Source of the DNA: an uncultured Alistipes sp.
GTDB taxonomy: Bacteria; Bacteroidota; Bacteroidia; Bacteroidales; Rikenellaceae
Assembly (NCBI GenBank): GCA_910584485.1
Contig: CAJUAV010000010.1
Coordinates: 18,597 to 82,596, forward strand
DNA length: 64,000 bases
Direction of reading: 5' to 3'
The stretch's first letter is position 1; each line of letters opens with the position of its first letter. Made by a program: the position numbers and the translations under genes. A model generated the notes under the pieces. It saw only the letters and a list, made by a program, of their open reading frames with translations. It had not been told where the DNA came from and ran no database searches. Below are positions 35,802 to 44,067 of the stretch, one piece after another.

Positions 35802-36137
35802 GGGTGTTGCACGGGAAAAAATAATTGCTTATATTTCGGTCGGGAAAGGCGTGCATCCCCTCGGCGCAATCGGCGGCGGGAGACGCTCGGAACAAGGCAA
35901 TTCGCTGTCGGTAAGCGGATTGCGGCATTCGGCGCGATTTCGGGCCCTGCGGGGCCGAAGCGGGCGCCGACGGCGTGCGCGGGGGCGCGGAGCCCCTTCG
36001 GAGCCCTCCCGAACGAAAAAAAACGAACGACGACGAAAAAAATCGGAGCGCATCGCGGTGCGGTGCGGCGGCCAAACGGAAAAACCAAACAAAAAATAAC
36101 ACAAAACAACTAATCAAATCAATTATCTAACACAACT
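35802..36137. other. Gene-less spacer before exbB
   Basis: About 336 bases without a credible gene. The first half is GC-rich with short inverted repeats (GGGCCCTGCGGGGCC near 35940). The last 75 bases are A-rich and C/A-biased, ending just before the exbB ATG, the usual translation-initiation context in this phylum. TATATTTC at 35830-35837 is only a weak promoter match. Confidence 0.5.
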
Positions 36138-36926
36138 ATGAAAAAACTTTTTCTGATTCTGACGGTCGCCCTCTTCTCGCTGGGTACCGTTAACGTGTTC
36201 GCACAGGAGGCCGAGGCCGCCGCTGCTACGGAAGAGGCTGTCGAGGCCGTTGAGGCTGTCGACGCAGTTGCCGCCGAGACCGCCGTCGCCGGCGAGTCGA
36301 TGCACCACGTGCTGATGCAGAAGTTCCTCGAGGGCGGTTGGGGCTGGATGCTCCCCGTGCTGCTCTGCCTCGTGCTGGGTCTGGCCGTAGCCATCGAGCG
36401 CATCCTCTACCTGTCGCTCTCGTCGATCAATACGAAGAAGCTCATCGCCAAGGTCGAAGAGGCGCTGAAGAACGGCGGCATCGAGGCTGCCAAGGAGGTT
36501 TGCAAGAACACGCGCGGTCCCGTCGCTTCGATCTACTGGCAGGGTCTCGACCGCTACAACCAGGGTCTGGACGCCGTCGAGAAGGCCGTCGTTTCGTACG
36601 GTTCGGTGCAGACGGGCCAGATGGAGGCAGGTCTGTCGTGGATCGGTCTGTTCATCGCCCTCGCCCCGATGTTGGGCTTCATGGGTACCGTGGTCGGTAT
36701 GATCGGTGCATTCGACGCCATCCAGGCTGCCGGCGATATCAGCCCGACGCTCGTCGCTGGCGGTATCAAGGTCGCCCTTCTGACGACGCTCATGGGTCTT
36801 ATCGCTGCGGTTATTCTCCAGATCTTCTACAACTACATCATCTCGAAGATCGACTCGCTTGTAAACAACATGGAGGACGCTTCCATCACGCTGATGGACA
36901 TTCTGACCGTTTACAACAAGAAATAA
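36138..36926 (+). CDS. exbB: ExbB/TolQ/MotA-family proton channel protein
   Basis: The 262-residue protein has a cleavable signal-like N-terminus (ending VFAQ), an Ala/Glu/Val-rich low-complexity segment (about 24-55), and three membrane helices: GGWGWMLPVLLCLVLGLAVA, then WIGLFIALAPMLGFMGTVVGMIGAF and VALLTTLMGLIAAVILQIF. The helix 2-3 pattern is that of ExbB. It uses the proton gradient to energise TonB-dependent transport such as SusC. It begins a four-gene operon with a helper membrane protein and two ExbD proteins. Confidence 0.95.
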   Translation: MKKLFLILTVALFSLGTVNVFAQEAEAAAATEEAVEAVEAVDAVAAETAVAGESMHHVLMQKFLEGGWGWMLPVLLCLVLGLAVAIERILYLSLSSINTKKLIAKVEEALKNGGIEAAKEVCKNTRGPVASIYWQGLDRYNQGLDAVEKAVVSYGSVQTGQMEAGLSWIGLFIALAPMLGFMGTVVGMIGAFDAIQAAGDISPTLVAGGIKVALLTTLMGLIAAVILQIFYNYIISKIDSLVNNMEDASITLMDILTVYNKK

Positions 36927-36953
36927 TCCAACGCTCTTAAGATTAAGGCTATT

Positions 36954-37373
36954 ATGAAAAAAGTACTGAACATATTGCTGGGTGTTCTGATGGTGGTCAC
37001 GGTGGCGCTGCTCGCCTACGCGATCATCTCGGGAGGCTCGGAAGCGGCCGTCAGCCTGAACCTGATCTGGGGCTATGCGCTCCTGCTGGCAGGCGTGGCC
37101 GCAGCGATCGGCGGCGCCATCTACAACATGGTGCAGAGCCCGGCAGGCGCCAAGAGCTCGCTGCTCTCCTGCGTGCTGATTCTGGTCGTGATCGCGGTCG
37201 CCTACTTCATCTCGGCCGGCCACACGGTCAACATCGTGGATCTGCAAAACAACGGCTTCTTCTCGCATACGGAGACCGTCATTACCGAAACCTGCGTGCT
37301 GGTATCCTACGTCGCTTTCGCCGTTGCCGTGCTGACGGCGCTCGTTACGGAGATCTGGGCCGCATTCAAATAA
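36954..37373 (+). CDS. Small four-helix membrane protein of the ExbBD operon
   Basis: The 139-residue protein has four hydrophobic segments (about 7-26, 38-58, 68-85 and 110-132) and few charges. A protein of this type commonly sits between exbB and exbD in Bacteroidales, suggesting an accessory role in the motor, but no function is established to my knowledge. It lies 27 bases after exbB and 11 before exbD. Confidence 0.8.
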   Translation: MKKVLNILLGVLMVVTVALLAYAIISGGSEAAVSLNLIWGYALLLAGVAAAIGGAIYNMVQSPAGAKSSLLSCVLILVVIAVAYFISAGHTVNIVDLQNNGFFSHTETVITETCVLVSYVAFAVAVLTALVTEIWAAFK

Positions 37374-37384
37374 CCGCGTAAACC

Positions 37385-37993
37385 ATGGCTTCAAACAAAC
37401 GTAAGGTACCCGAGGTCAACAGTAGCTCGCAAGCCGACATCGCCTTCTCGCTGCTCATCTTCTTCCTGGTGGCGACGACGATGAACACCGATACGGGTCT
37501 TGCGCGTATGCTTCCCCCGATGCCGCCTGAAAATCAGGTTCAGGACGACGTCAAGGTGAAGGAGCGCAACCTGTTCCTGGTGTCGGTCTCGGCCGGCGGC
37601 GCGATTCTGGCCGGTACCGAAACGGATCGTTCGTCGATCGATCTGCGTCAGCTGACCCCGAAGGCCAAGGAGTTCATCCTCAATCCGATGGACGACGAAA
37701 ACCTTCCCGAGAAGCAGGACAAGGAGATCGAACTGCCCGACGGTTCGAAGTGGACCTACCCTGTCAGCCAGGGCGTGATCTCGCTTCAGACGACGCGCGA
37801 TACCGATTACCAGATTTATATTAAGGTGCAGAACGAGCTCACGCGTGCCTTCAACGAGGTGCGCGACGAGGTCGCCATGCGGAAGTTCGGCGCGAAATTC
37901 GCCGACCTGGCCGAGGGCGAACGCAATGCGGTCGTCGACGCCGTGCCGCTGAAGATCTCGGAGGCCGAACCCCGTGCAATCAAGAAAAAGTAG
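37385..37993 (+). CDS. exbD: ExbD/TolR-family transport protein, first copy
   Basis: The 202-residue protein has a short cytoplasmic N-terminus, then SSQADIAFSLLIFFLVATTM, the single ExbD helix preceded by the conserved Asp. A periplasmic domain longer than usual follows, with an inserted segment around residues 95-135. It pairs with ExbB to transmit force to TonB. The 7-base gap to the second ExbD suggests a hetero-complex. Confidence 0.92.
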   Translation: MASNKRKVPEVNSSSQADIAFSLLIFFLVATTMNTDTGLARMLPPMPPENQVQDDVKVKERNLFLVSVSAGGAILAGTETDRSSIDLRQLTPKAKEFILNPMDDENLPEKQDKEIELPDGSKWTYPVSQGVISLQTTRDTDYQIYIKVQNELTRAFNEVRDEVAMRKFGAKFADLAEGERNAVVDAVPLKISEAEPRAIKKK

Positions 37994-37999
37994 CAGATT

Positions 38000-38470
38000 A
38001 TGGCTGTAATGCAGAAAAAGGGCAAGAAAGAGTTGCCCGCCATCTCGACCTCGTCGCTTCCCGACGTGATCTACATGATCCTCTTCTTCTTCATGGTTTC
38101 GACCTCGATGCGCGATCAGGAACTGTTGGTCCGTTACAAACTGCCCGATGCGACCGAGGTTCAGAAGCTGGAGAAAAAGTCGCTCGTCAGCTACATCCAC
38201 ATCGGTCAGCCGTCGCTCGCGATGCAGGCCAAGTGGGGTACCGCTCCGCGTATTCAGCTCAACGACTCGTACAAGAGTACGAAGGATATTCTCGATTTCG
38301 TCGCCGCCGAGCGCGACAAGCTCAACGAGAGCGACCGCGCGGCCATGACGATCTGCCTCAAGGCCGACGGCACGACGAAGATGGGTATCATCACCGACGT
38401 GAAGCAGGAGCTTCGCCGCGCCAATGCGCTGAAGATCTCCTACGCCGCTTCGAAATCGATGGGATACTAA
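38000..38470 (+). CDS. exbD: ExbD/TolR-family transport protein, second copy
   Basis: The 156-residue protein has the membrane helix SLPDVIYMILFFFMVSTSM with the conserved Asp, and an ExbD periplasmic domain ending in the usual MTICLKADGTTKMGIITDVKQELR region (KADGTTKMG, then VKQELRRA). Two different ExbD proteins in one operon are typical for Bacteroidetes. A strong terminator follows. Confidence 0.93.
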   Translation: MAVMQKKGKKELPAISTSSLPDVIYMILFFFMVSTSMRDQELLVRYKLPDATEVQKLEKKSLVSYIHIGQPSLAMQAKWGTAPRIQLNDSYKSTKDILDFVAAERDKLNESDRAAMTICLKADGTTKMGIITDVKQELRRANALKISYAASKSMGY

Positions 38471-38494
38471 CCGTCGGAATACCCGATTCAGGAG

Positions 38495-38530
38495 AAAACC
38501 TCCTTCCCGAAAACGGGAAGGAGGTTTTTT
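38495..38530 (+). terminator. Terminator of the exbB-exbD operon
   Basis: AACCTCCTTCCCG pairs with CGGGAAGGAGGTT around AAAA and is followed by eight T residues, 25 bases after the last ExbD stop. Confidence 0.93.
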
Positions 38531-38534
38531 TTGT

Positions 38535-38860
38535 GAAAAATTAAGAATGAAAAATGAAGAATGGGGGTGGGGGCGCAGGGCGATCCCGAGAGGGATCGGC
38601 GGGCCGCAACTCTTGCGAGTGCGTGTGCTTCGCAAGCTGCGGCTCCGAGTCGGGTTCGAGCTTGTCGTTCGACCTCACAGGGGATAGCCCTCGTTAAGAA
38701 CGGGGTTTTGTGTCGAAGGCACGTCGGAAGGGAGGGGGAGGCTGTCGGTGTGCGGAGCGATTCGATGGCGTAGCCATCGGCGGGCCGAAGCCTCCGCGCG
38801 CGGAGGCCCGCAGTTTTGACAAACCTGCGTGCGCTCCGCAGGCTTCGTCCCGAGTGGTCA
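38535..38860. repeat. Intergenic hairpin-repeat block 7
   Basis: An A-rich patch (38535-38562) is followed by the hairpin GATCCC-GAGA-GGGATC (38582-38597) and a shortened CGCAAGCTGCGGCTCCGAG unit, then the hairpin GATGG-CGTAG-CCATC (38764-38778) joined to a CGAAGCCTCCGCGCGCGG module. No gene is supported between 38471 and 39185. Confidence 0.8.
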
Positions 38861-38898
38861 CATCACGCGCAAGCGTGTGCCGTTCGCCGCCGCCCCCT

Positions 38899-39159
38899 GC
38901 GGCGGACGGCAGGTTCGCAGGCAGAGCTGCTCACAGCCTCTTCCGCCGCCGTCGGCGAACGTCTTTTTGCGGTGCGCTCGGACGAGAACCCGCGGGCGCC
39001 CTCCCGTGGCAGCGGTCTGTATAAGTGTCTGTGACGGAAGGCGTAACATCGCACGCAAGCGCGGCGGACGGCAGGTTCGCAGGCAGAGCTGCTCACTGCC
39101 CTCCCGCCGCCGCCGGCGAACGTCGTTTTGCGGTGCGCTCGGGCGGAAACCCGCGGGCG
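38899..39159. repeat. Two 100-bp direct repeats of a second family
   Basis: Positions 38899-38998 and 39061-39159 are near-identical copies, 162 bases apart, starting GCGGCGGACGGCAGGTTCG and ending AACCCGCGGGCG, with an internal TTTTTGCGGTGCGCTCGG segment. They differ from the hairpin modules next to them and abut the 3' end of the glycosidase gene. Confidence 0.85.
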
Positions 39160-39185
39160 GCCGCCCGAAATACCCGTTTCTTCGG

Positions 39186-40565
39186 TCAGAACTCTTCGAC
39201 CGCGGGGCGGCCGTCGAGCCAGGCGGCCATGTTGAGCACCAGCAGGTTCCAGTTCTGGAACCCCTTGTTCAGCACCGGTTCGCCGTTGTCGGGCAGGTAG
39301 TATTCGTGCAGGGCACCGAAGCGTTCGTAGTCGCGGCCCAGCAGCAGGACGGTCTTTTCGGCCAGCTCGCGCGCCTCCTCCGTGAAGCCGTAGCGCACCA
39401 GGCCGCGGAAGACGAGGTAGTTGACGTTGATCCAGATCGGCCCCTGCCACGACGAGGGGTTGCCGCTCGCCCGCGTGTCGTACATCTTTTCGAGCGGCGA
39501 GAGGCTCCGCACCCCTGCCGCCGCGTTGAACGAGCGCGGGTCGCGGTACTGCCGTTCGACGATCTCGGCCGCCTGCTCGGGGGTGGCTATCCCTGCCCAA
39601 AGGGCCATGAAGCCGCTCCAGACGCTGAAGCGCTGGATGAGGCAGTCGTAGGTGCGCGGCTGTCCGACGTGCAGGTAGAGGTCGCCCGGCTCCAGCCCTT
39701 CGATGGCGGGCTTCTCGATCGGCAGCAGGTTCAGGTCGACGCTGTAGTAGAAGCCGTCGCGCGGATCCCAGCAGTGTTCGCGCACGGCGGCCAGCAGCCC
39801 CTCGGCTTCGCTGCGGTAGCGCGCCGCGATGTCGGGCATGCCGAGGCGGTCGGCCAGGTAGGCCGTCGCCAGCAGTTCGCGGTACATCAGGGCGTTCGGG
39901 AAGATCGACCCCGAGCTGCCGTGGGGGCGGTAGAAGGTGCTCGGGTCGTTGTCGACGCCGATCGCTTCGTCCGTCTCCCAGTAGAGCAGCCCCGTCGCGC
40001 GGTGGCGGTGGAAATTGAGGTACTTGCTCACGAAGGCCTGCAAGGTGTAGAAATCCTCGCGCAGCCACTCGGCATCGCCGCCCGACTGGCGGACGATGAA
40101 GGCGGCGTGCTGCGCCAGCGTCGGCTTGTGCATGTTGCTCTTCCACGGGTTGCGGCGGCGCAGCATCTCTTCGCGCGAGGGGGCGTTGCGCTCGATCCAG
40201 ATGGGGATCCAGCCGTCCATGCCGCCGTAGCTCAAGGCGTTCAGCACGCAGCCCCGTTCGTAGGCCAGCGCCTCGCGACGGTCGGCGTCAGTGCCGTAGT
40301 CGAGCAGGATCTGCCGCAGCGCGACGTCGCTCAACCACGAGTCCCAGTCCCACAGCATGTCGAGGTACTGGTTGCTCCCCGGGGCGAGGAAGGGGTATTT
40401 CAGAGCGCCGCCCGCCTCGCGGTACATCCCCTTCATCTCCTTGCGGATCGCCTCGCGGCAGATGCGCTTGTACTTTTCGACGTTGGCGGGGGTGCGCTCG
40501 GGCAGCTGTGCGGCGGCGGTGGCGAGGGTCGACAGCGCCGCGAAGAGGAGGATAAGGCGTTTCAT
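39186..40565 (-). CDS. Trehalase/GH63-like (MGH1-type) glycosidase
   Basis: The 459-residue protein has a signal peptide (ending ATAAAQ) and an (alpha/alpha)6-barrel pattern: LDMLWDWDSWLSDVALRQI, GMDGWIPIW, STFYRPHGSSGSIFPNALMYREL, SSWQGPIWINVNYLVFRGL and EYYLPDNGEPVLNKGFQNWNLLVL in pieces. The WDWDSW and PIWINVNY motifs are typical of the MGH1/GH63/trehalase clan, which acts on alpha-linked glucosides or mannosylglycerate. The substrate cannot be predicted. It lies 4 bases downstream of rnhB and is likely co-transcribed. Confidence 0.85.
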   Translation of the reverse strand: MKRLILLFAALSTLATAAAQLPERTPANVEKYKRICREAIRKEMKGMYREAGGALKYPFLAPGSNQYLDMLWDWDSWLSDVALRQILLDYGTDADRREALAYERGCVLNALSYGGMDGWIPIWIERNAPSREEMLRRRNPWKSNMHKPTLAQHAAFIVRQSGGDAEWLREDFYTLQAFVSKYLNFHRHRATGLLYWETDEAIGVDNDPSTFYRPHGSSGSIFPNALMYRELLATAYLADRLGMPDIAARYRSEAEGLLAAVREHCWDPRDGFYYSVDLNLLPIEKPAIEGLEPGDLYLHVGQPRTYDCLIQRFSVWSGFMALWAGIATPEQAAEIVERQYRDPRSFNAAAGVRSLSPLEKMYDTRASGNPSSWQGPIWINVNYLVFRGLVRYGFTEEARELAEKTVLLLGRDYERFGALHEYYLPDNGEPVLNKGFQNWNLLVLNMAAWLDGRPAVEEF

Positions 40566-40569
40566 GGGG

Positions 40570-41166
40570 TCAGAAGAGTTCCGGTTGATCGATCGCGTGG
40601 TTGAAGGTGAGGCGGTGGTGGGGCGTCAGGCCGTGGGCGCGGATCGCCAGCCGGTGGTCACGCGTCGGGTAGCCCTTGTTGCGCTCCCAGCCGTACCAGG
40701 GGTACTCCTCGGCGAGGCGCCGCATCCAGGCGTCGCGGTGGGTCTTGGCCAGCACCGAGGCGGCGGCGATATCGGCGAAGCGGCCGTCGCCCTTCACGAA
40801 GCAGCCGTAGGGAATCGCGAGGGTCGTGCGGAAGCGGTTGCCGTCGATCGCCAGAAAGGCGGGCGCGGGGTCGAGCCGTGCCGCCGCCAGTGACATCCCC
40901 TCGAACGAGGCGTTCAGGATGTTGATTTCGTCGATGCGCGCGGGCGATACCGCCTCGACGGCCCACGCCACCGCTTCGCGTTCGATGATCGGCCGCAGCC
41001 GTTCGCGGTTGCGCTCGGTCATCTGCTTCGAGTCGTTGAGCAGCGGATCGTGAAAGTCGGGCGGCAGGATCACCGCCGCTGCGAAGACGGGCCCCGCCAG
41101 GCAGCCGCGTCCCGCCTCGTCGCAACCTGCTTCGAGCAGGTCGTATTGCGTACAAAGTTCCAGCAT
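40570..41166 (-). CDS. rnhB: Ribonuclease HII
   Basis: The 198-residue enzyme has the RNase HII signature GCDEAGRGCLAGPVFAAAVIL with catalytic Asp and Glu, in two parts (DEAGRGCLAGPV), LNDSKQMTERNRE, the Asp of FLAIDGN and DIAAASVLAKTHRD with the last acidic residue. It removes RNA primers and misincorporated ribonucleotides. The promoter is the palindrome at 41203-41232 shared with the divergent gene. Confidence 0.96.
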   Translation of the reverse strand: MLELCTQYDLLEAGCDEAGRGCLAGPVFAAAVILPPDFHDPLLNDSKQMTERNRERLRPIIEREAVAWAVEAVSPARIDEINILNASFEGMSLAAARLDPAPAFLAIDGNRFRTTLAIPYGCFVKGDGRFADIAAASVLAKTHRDAWMRRLAEEYPWYGWERNKGYPTRDHRLAIRAHGLTPHHRLTFNHAIDQPELF

Positions 41167-41202
41167 GTTCGGGTTTCGGAGGTGTAAGTGCGGATTTCCT
41201 CG

Positions 41203-41232
41203 TTGTAAAGTTACGAATTATTCGTAACTTTG
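41203..41232. promoter_or_regulatory. Divergent palindromic promoter pair
   Basis: The top strand has TTG (41203-41205), 19 bases, then TAACTTTG (41225-41232). The bottom strand has TAACTTTA at 41205-41212. The two -7 boxes are arms of a near-perfect 25-base palindrome (AAAGTTACGAAT, T, ATTCGTAACTTT). They point outward to rnhB on one side and the membrane-protein gene on the other, so only one may fire at a time. Confidence 0.7.
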
Positions 41233-41250
41233 TTTTATAATTTGTTTTCG

Positions 41251-42252
41251 ATGCGTTTCGATCTCGTGAAAATGCCGCTCGTGCCGGCCTTTCTGACCCT
41301 GGCGGCCCTCGCCGCCTTCGGCCTCGGGTGCCTTCCCGCGGGTGCTCCCGTCGCGGATCCGCGCGGTGCGATCGCCCCCGAGAGCCTCCCCCTGCTGCCG
41401 CTCGGGGCTGCGCTCGGCCGCTTCCAGGCGCTTTTTCCGCTCGGCGCGAAGCTCCTCGGCGGGCTCCTCCTCCTCTTTACGGGGAGCTCGCTCGGCCGCC
41501 TCTCGATGCGCTACAACCTCTATGTGACGACCACCTGCCTCGCCCTGCCCCTCTACGGCGCAGCGATGCTCCCCGCGCTGCACGACGAGGCGTGGCTCGC
41601 CGCGATCGTCGCCTCGACGCTGCTGCTGCTCTTCCTGCGCAACGCCTGCCTGGGCTATCGCAACGGCTTCGCCTTCGACCGTTTTTTCCGTGCCGCCCTC
41701 TTTCTGTCGCTGCTCGTGCTGCTCTGCCCCGCCGCGCTGCCGCTCCTCGCGGCGCTCCCCGCCGCCATCGTCCGCTTCCGCCGCACGGGCCGCGAGCTCA
41801 TCGCAGCCCTCGGCGGTCTGCTGCTCCCCGCTGCGACGATCGCCTACCTGAACTGGGCCCTCGGCGGCAGCCTCGTCGCCCCCTTTGCGGCGTGGTGGCA
41901 GACGATCGCCGTCGGCTCGCCCGCCGCGGCGCTCCTCGCCCTGCCCCTCGGCGACCGCCTCGTCGCGGGACTCTTCGGCCTGACCGCCGTCGCCGCCTTC
42001 CTCCTTTTCCGCTCGGTCCGCTACCATGTCGGCACGAAGGCGCGGCACATCGTCTATTTCGCGGGGCGCCTTTTTTTGCTGGCGCTCCTCGTGCTGCCGA
42101 TGCTCGGTGCGGGGATCGGCACCCTCGGTCTGGCGGCCGTTCCCGCCGCGCTGCTGCTGCCCGTGCTGTTCCTGCGGCTGCGCCGATCGGTCGCCCGACT
42201 GCTCTATCTGTTCGAAATCGCGGCAGCGATCGCCGCCTGCCTGGTGCGATAA
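41251..42252 (+). CDS. Multi-pass membrane protein of unknown function
   Basis: The 333-residue protein is very hydrophobic, with about eight to ten Leu/Ala-rich helices, and lacks recognisable catalytic motifs. It may be one of the DUF6427-like membrane proteins of Bacteroidetes, sometimes near rod/envelope genes; I cannot confirm this. The start at 41251 was chosen because an upstream Met at 41230 lies within the -7 box. Confidence 0.7.
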   Translation: MRFDLVKMPLVPAFLTLAALAAFGLGCLPAGAPVADPRGAIAPESLPLLPLGAALGRFQALFPLGAKLLGGLLLLFTGSSLGRLSMRYNLYVTTTCLALPLYGAAMLPALHDEAWLAAIVASTLLLLFLRNACLGYRNGFAFDRFFRAALFLSLLVLLCPAALPLLAALPAAIVRFRRTGRELIAALGGLLLPAATIAYLNWALGGSLVAPFAAWWQTIAVGSPAAALLALPLGDRLVAGLFGLTAVAAFLLFRSVRYHVGTKARHIVYFAGRLFLLALLVLPMLGAGIGTLGLAAVPAALLLPVLFLRLRRSVARLLYLFEIAAAIAACLVR

Positions 42253-42345
42253 ACTTTTTCGACAGAATCCTGCCCCGAAAAGCCGAAATTCGCGGATTTC
42301 GTGCCGCTCGGGCCTTTTACACTTTCATATTACAAGATATAATTG

Positions 42346-42353
42346 TATTTTTG
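42346..42353 (+). promoter_or_regulatory. -7 box upstream of the AraC-type regulator
   Basis: TATTTTTG fits the TAnnTTTG consensus and lies 39 bases before the start codon at 42393, in a locally AT-rich region. Confidence 0.6.
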
Positions 42354-42392
42354 AGGTGCATTCATAAAACAAACAACTAAAACAAGAGCACT

Positions 42393-43301
42393 ATGCTGAT
42401 GCAGGAGTCCGCCCCGCAGGCCGAAGAGCCGATGATTGTCAAATACGTCGAGAAGACGAGTACGGGAATCGAAACGAAAACGTTGTCGCGTTATGCGATC
42501 GGGTACGTGTTGCACGGAACGCAATTCCTTTACGACGGCGACAAGCGTCGCGTCGTGCATCGGGGCGATGTGGTCTATTACGGCATCGGGCGCCACTATG
42601 TCGAGAGCTTGCCCGAAGGGCCGCACCCCTTCGAGCAGATCCTCTTCTACTATACGCAGGAGGACCTGCAGCGCGTCCTGGCGCATCTGAACGTCACCTA
42701 TCGGCTGAAGATCACCAACAGCCATTCGTGCGAGGCGTGCCGCAACAGCTCGCTGGTGGCGACCGAGGCGTCGACCGTGCTGCGCACCTTCTTCCAGAAT
42801 ACGAACAATTACCTGAAAGAGTGTAATTTCCACCGCGACGAGACGGCCGAGAACATCAAGATGACCGAGCTGGTCTACCTGATCGCCTCGCAGGAGGACG
42901 GCTGCATCAAGAACCGCCTCCTCTGCTCGGTCGACTCGGTGCAGGAGGTCTTCGAGCAGGTGATCTACGACCACGTCTTCAAGCCCGTGCCGATCGAGGT
43001 GCTGGCCGAGAAGACCCACCGTTCGCTCACCTCCTTCAAGAAGGAGTTCCGCCGCCACTTTCAGATTCCGCCCCACAAGTGGTACGTGCAGCAGCGGCTG
43101 CGCCATTCGCGGCTGCTGCTGATCTCGACCACCAAGTCGATCTCCGAAATCGGCAACGAGTGCACCTTCCCCAATACGTCGCACTATATCAAGCTCTTCA
43201 AGCGCGCCTACCACATGACGCCCGCCGCCTACCGTCAGCAGCACCCGATGCTGATCGACCGCTCGGGCGAAAGCGAGCCGCTCATGGCGCAGGCGGAGTA
43301 G
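42393..43301 (+). CDS. AraC-family transcriptional regulator
   Basis: The 302-residue protein has an N-terminal cupin-like sensor (about 25-105, with YVLHGTQFLYDGDKRRVVHRGDVVYYG) and a C-terminal double helix-turn-helix. Recognition parts are VLAEKTHRSLTSFKKEFRRHFQIPPHKW and ISEIGNECTFPNTSHYIKLFKRAYHMTPAAYR, in AraC order (first and second HTH). It has an unusual central pair of Cys (SCEACR). The target is unknown; no clear sugar gene is directly adjacent. Confidence 0.92.
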   Translation: MLMQESAPQAEEPMIVKYVEKTSTGIETKTLSRYAIGYVLHGTQFLYDGDKRRVVHRGDVVYYGIGRHYVESLPEGPHPFEQILFYYTQEDLQRVLAHLNVTYRLKITNSHSCEACRNSSLVATEASTVLRTFFQNTNNYLKECNFHRDETAENIKMTELVYLIASQEDGCIKNRLLCSVDSVQEVFEQVIYDHVFKPVPIEVLAEKTHRSLTSFKKEFRRHFQIPPHKWYVQQRLRHSRLLLISTTKSISEIGNECTFPNTSHYIKLFKRAYHMTPAAYRQQHPMLIDRSGESEPLMAQAE

Positions 43302-43860
43302 CAGGGGAGGCGCCTGCGGCGTCGCTCGGGGCGCTTGAGCTGTTTGGGCTGGGGCGATGCCTGCGGCGTCGTTTGAGCTGCTTGGGGCGCTTGGATTGCT
43401 TGGGCTGTTTGGGTCGCTTGGGTTGCGGCGGCGCTTGGCGGGTTTCGGTGCGGCTGCCGTCGATGCGGTGCCGGCTGTCGGGGGATGCACGGACGGTGCG
43501 GCTTTCGGCGCTGTTGCCTTCGGGGTGTGCATGGCCGCTGCGTTTTTTGGCGGTGTACATGGTCGCTGCGACCTGCGGCGGTTCCGTTGCATCGGGCGGC
43601 TGTTGTCGGGCGTGCAGGGTCGGAGTTCTGCATCCGCCGCCGCTTTCGGGCGCTCCGCTGCCGACGAGCCGTTCCTGTTGCCGCAGGGCAGTCGGGAGTT
43701 CTGCGCGGCCGTTGCGGCCTCCGCTTCCGCCGGATTTGCCGACGCGTTTGCCGCTGCCGCGGGCCGTTTTCGGAAAATAATTACGAAATATCGCCCGTTA
43801 AAAATTTTTAATATCGATTTTTCGGCAAAAAGCAATGGATTTAGGTAAAAAATAAGTGCG
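43302..43860. other. Gene-less G/T-rich region with low complexity
   Basis: The top strand is strongly enriched in G and T and poor in A. It contains irregular repeats of GCTTGGG, TTGGGCTG and CGGTGCGG between about 43310 and 43760. Open frames across it translate to low-complexity Leu/Gly or Pro/Arg/Thr-rich sequence without start context, and none is convincing. From 43780 the sequence turns AT-rich. I see no gene. Confidence 0.5.
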
Positions 43861-43865
43861 GAAGG

Positions 43866-43896
43866 TTTGGATTTTCGCAAAAAAGGCGTATCTTTG
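43866..43896 (+). promoter_or_regulatory. Consensus promoter with no protein gene downstream
   Basis: TTTG (43866-43869), 19 bases, then TATCTTTG (43889-43896): a perfect match to the Bacteroidetes promoter. Within 100 bases downstream on this strand there is a hairpin and a T-run, but no plausible protein. Confidence 0.75.
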
Positions 43897-43902
43897 TGAT
43901 AA

Positions 43903-43986
43903 CAAATGTGGGGTTCCCCACACTCATTGACCTAACTAACCTAACCGGAGGAGTTCACGGCCGTGCGGCAGCGAGCTCCTTCTTTT
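43903..43986 (+). ncRNA. Candidate small RNA
   Basis: A transcript from the promoter at 43866-43896 would start near 43903. It contains the palindrome GTGGGGTTCCCCAC (about 43909-43922), an unpaired CTAACTAACCTAACC stretch, and a second hairpin GGAGTTC...GAGCTCC (about 43949-43978) followed by T-rich sequence. The two hairpins and U-tract look like a short regulatory RNA of about 85 bases. It does not match any RNA family I can recognise (not RNase P, tmRNA or SRP). A 9-residue frame (MWGSPHSLT) also lies inside and could instead be a leader peptide. Confidence 0.45.
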
Positions 43987-44007
43987 TTTGTGTCGCTCCC
44001 GAACACG

Positions 44008-44041
44008 GCGAAGCCGCCTGTCGGAGCGGGCAGGCGGCTTC
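44008..44041 (-). terminator. Hairpin after the beta-barrel gene
   Basis: CGAAGCCGCCTG pairs with CAGGCGGCTTCG about 27 bases past the stop of the gene at 44068. No T-run follows on the minus strand, so termination is only probable. Confidence 0.5.
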
Positions 44042-44067
44042 GTGCAGCGGCGGTGTGCCGTGCGGCG

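Noticed and set aside
43357..43848. Leu/Gly/Ala-rich frame after the AraC gene
   Set aside because: Low-complexity translation of a G/T-rich region, no initiation signals, runs into an AT-rich promoter region.
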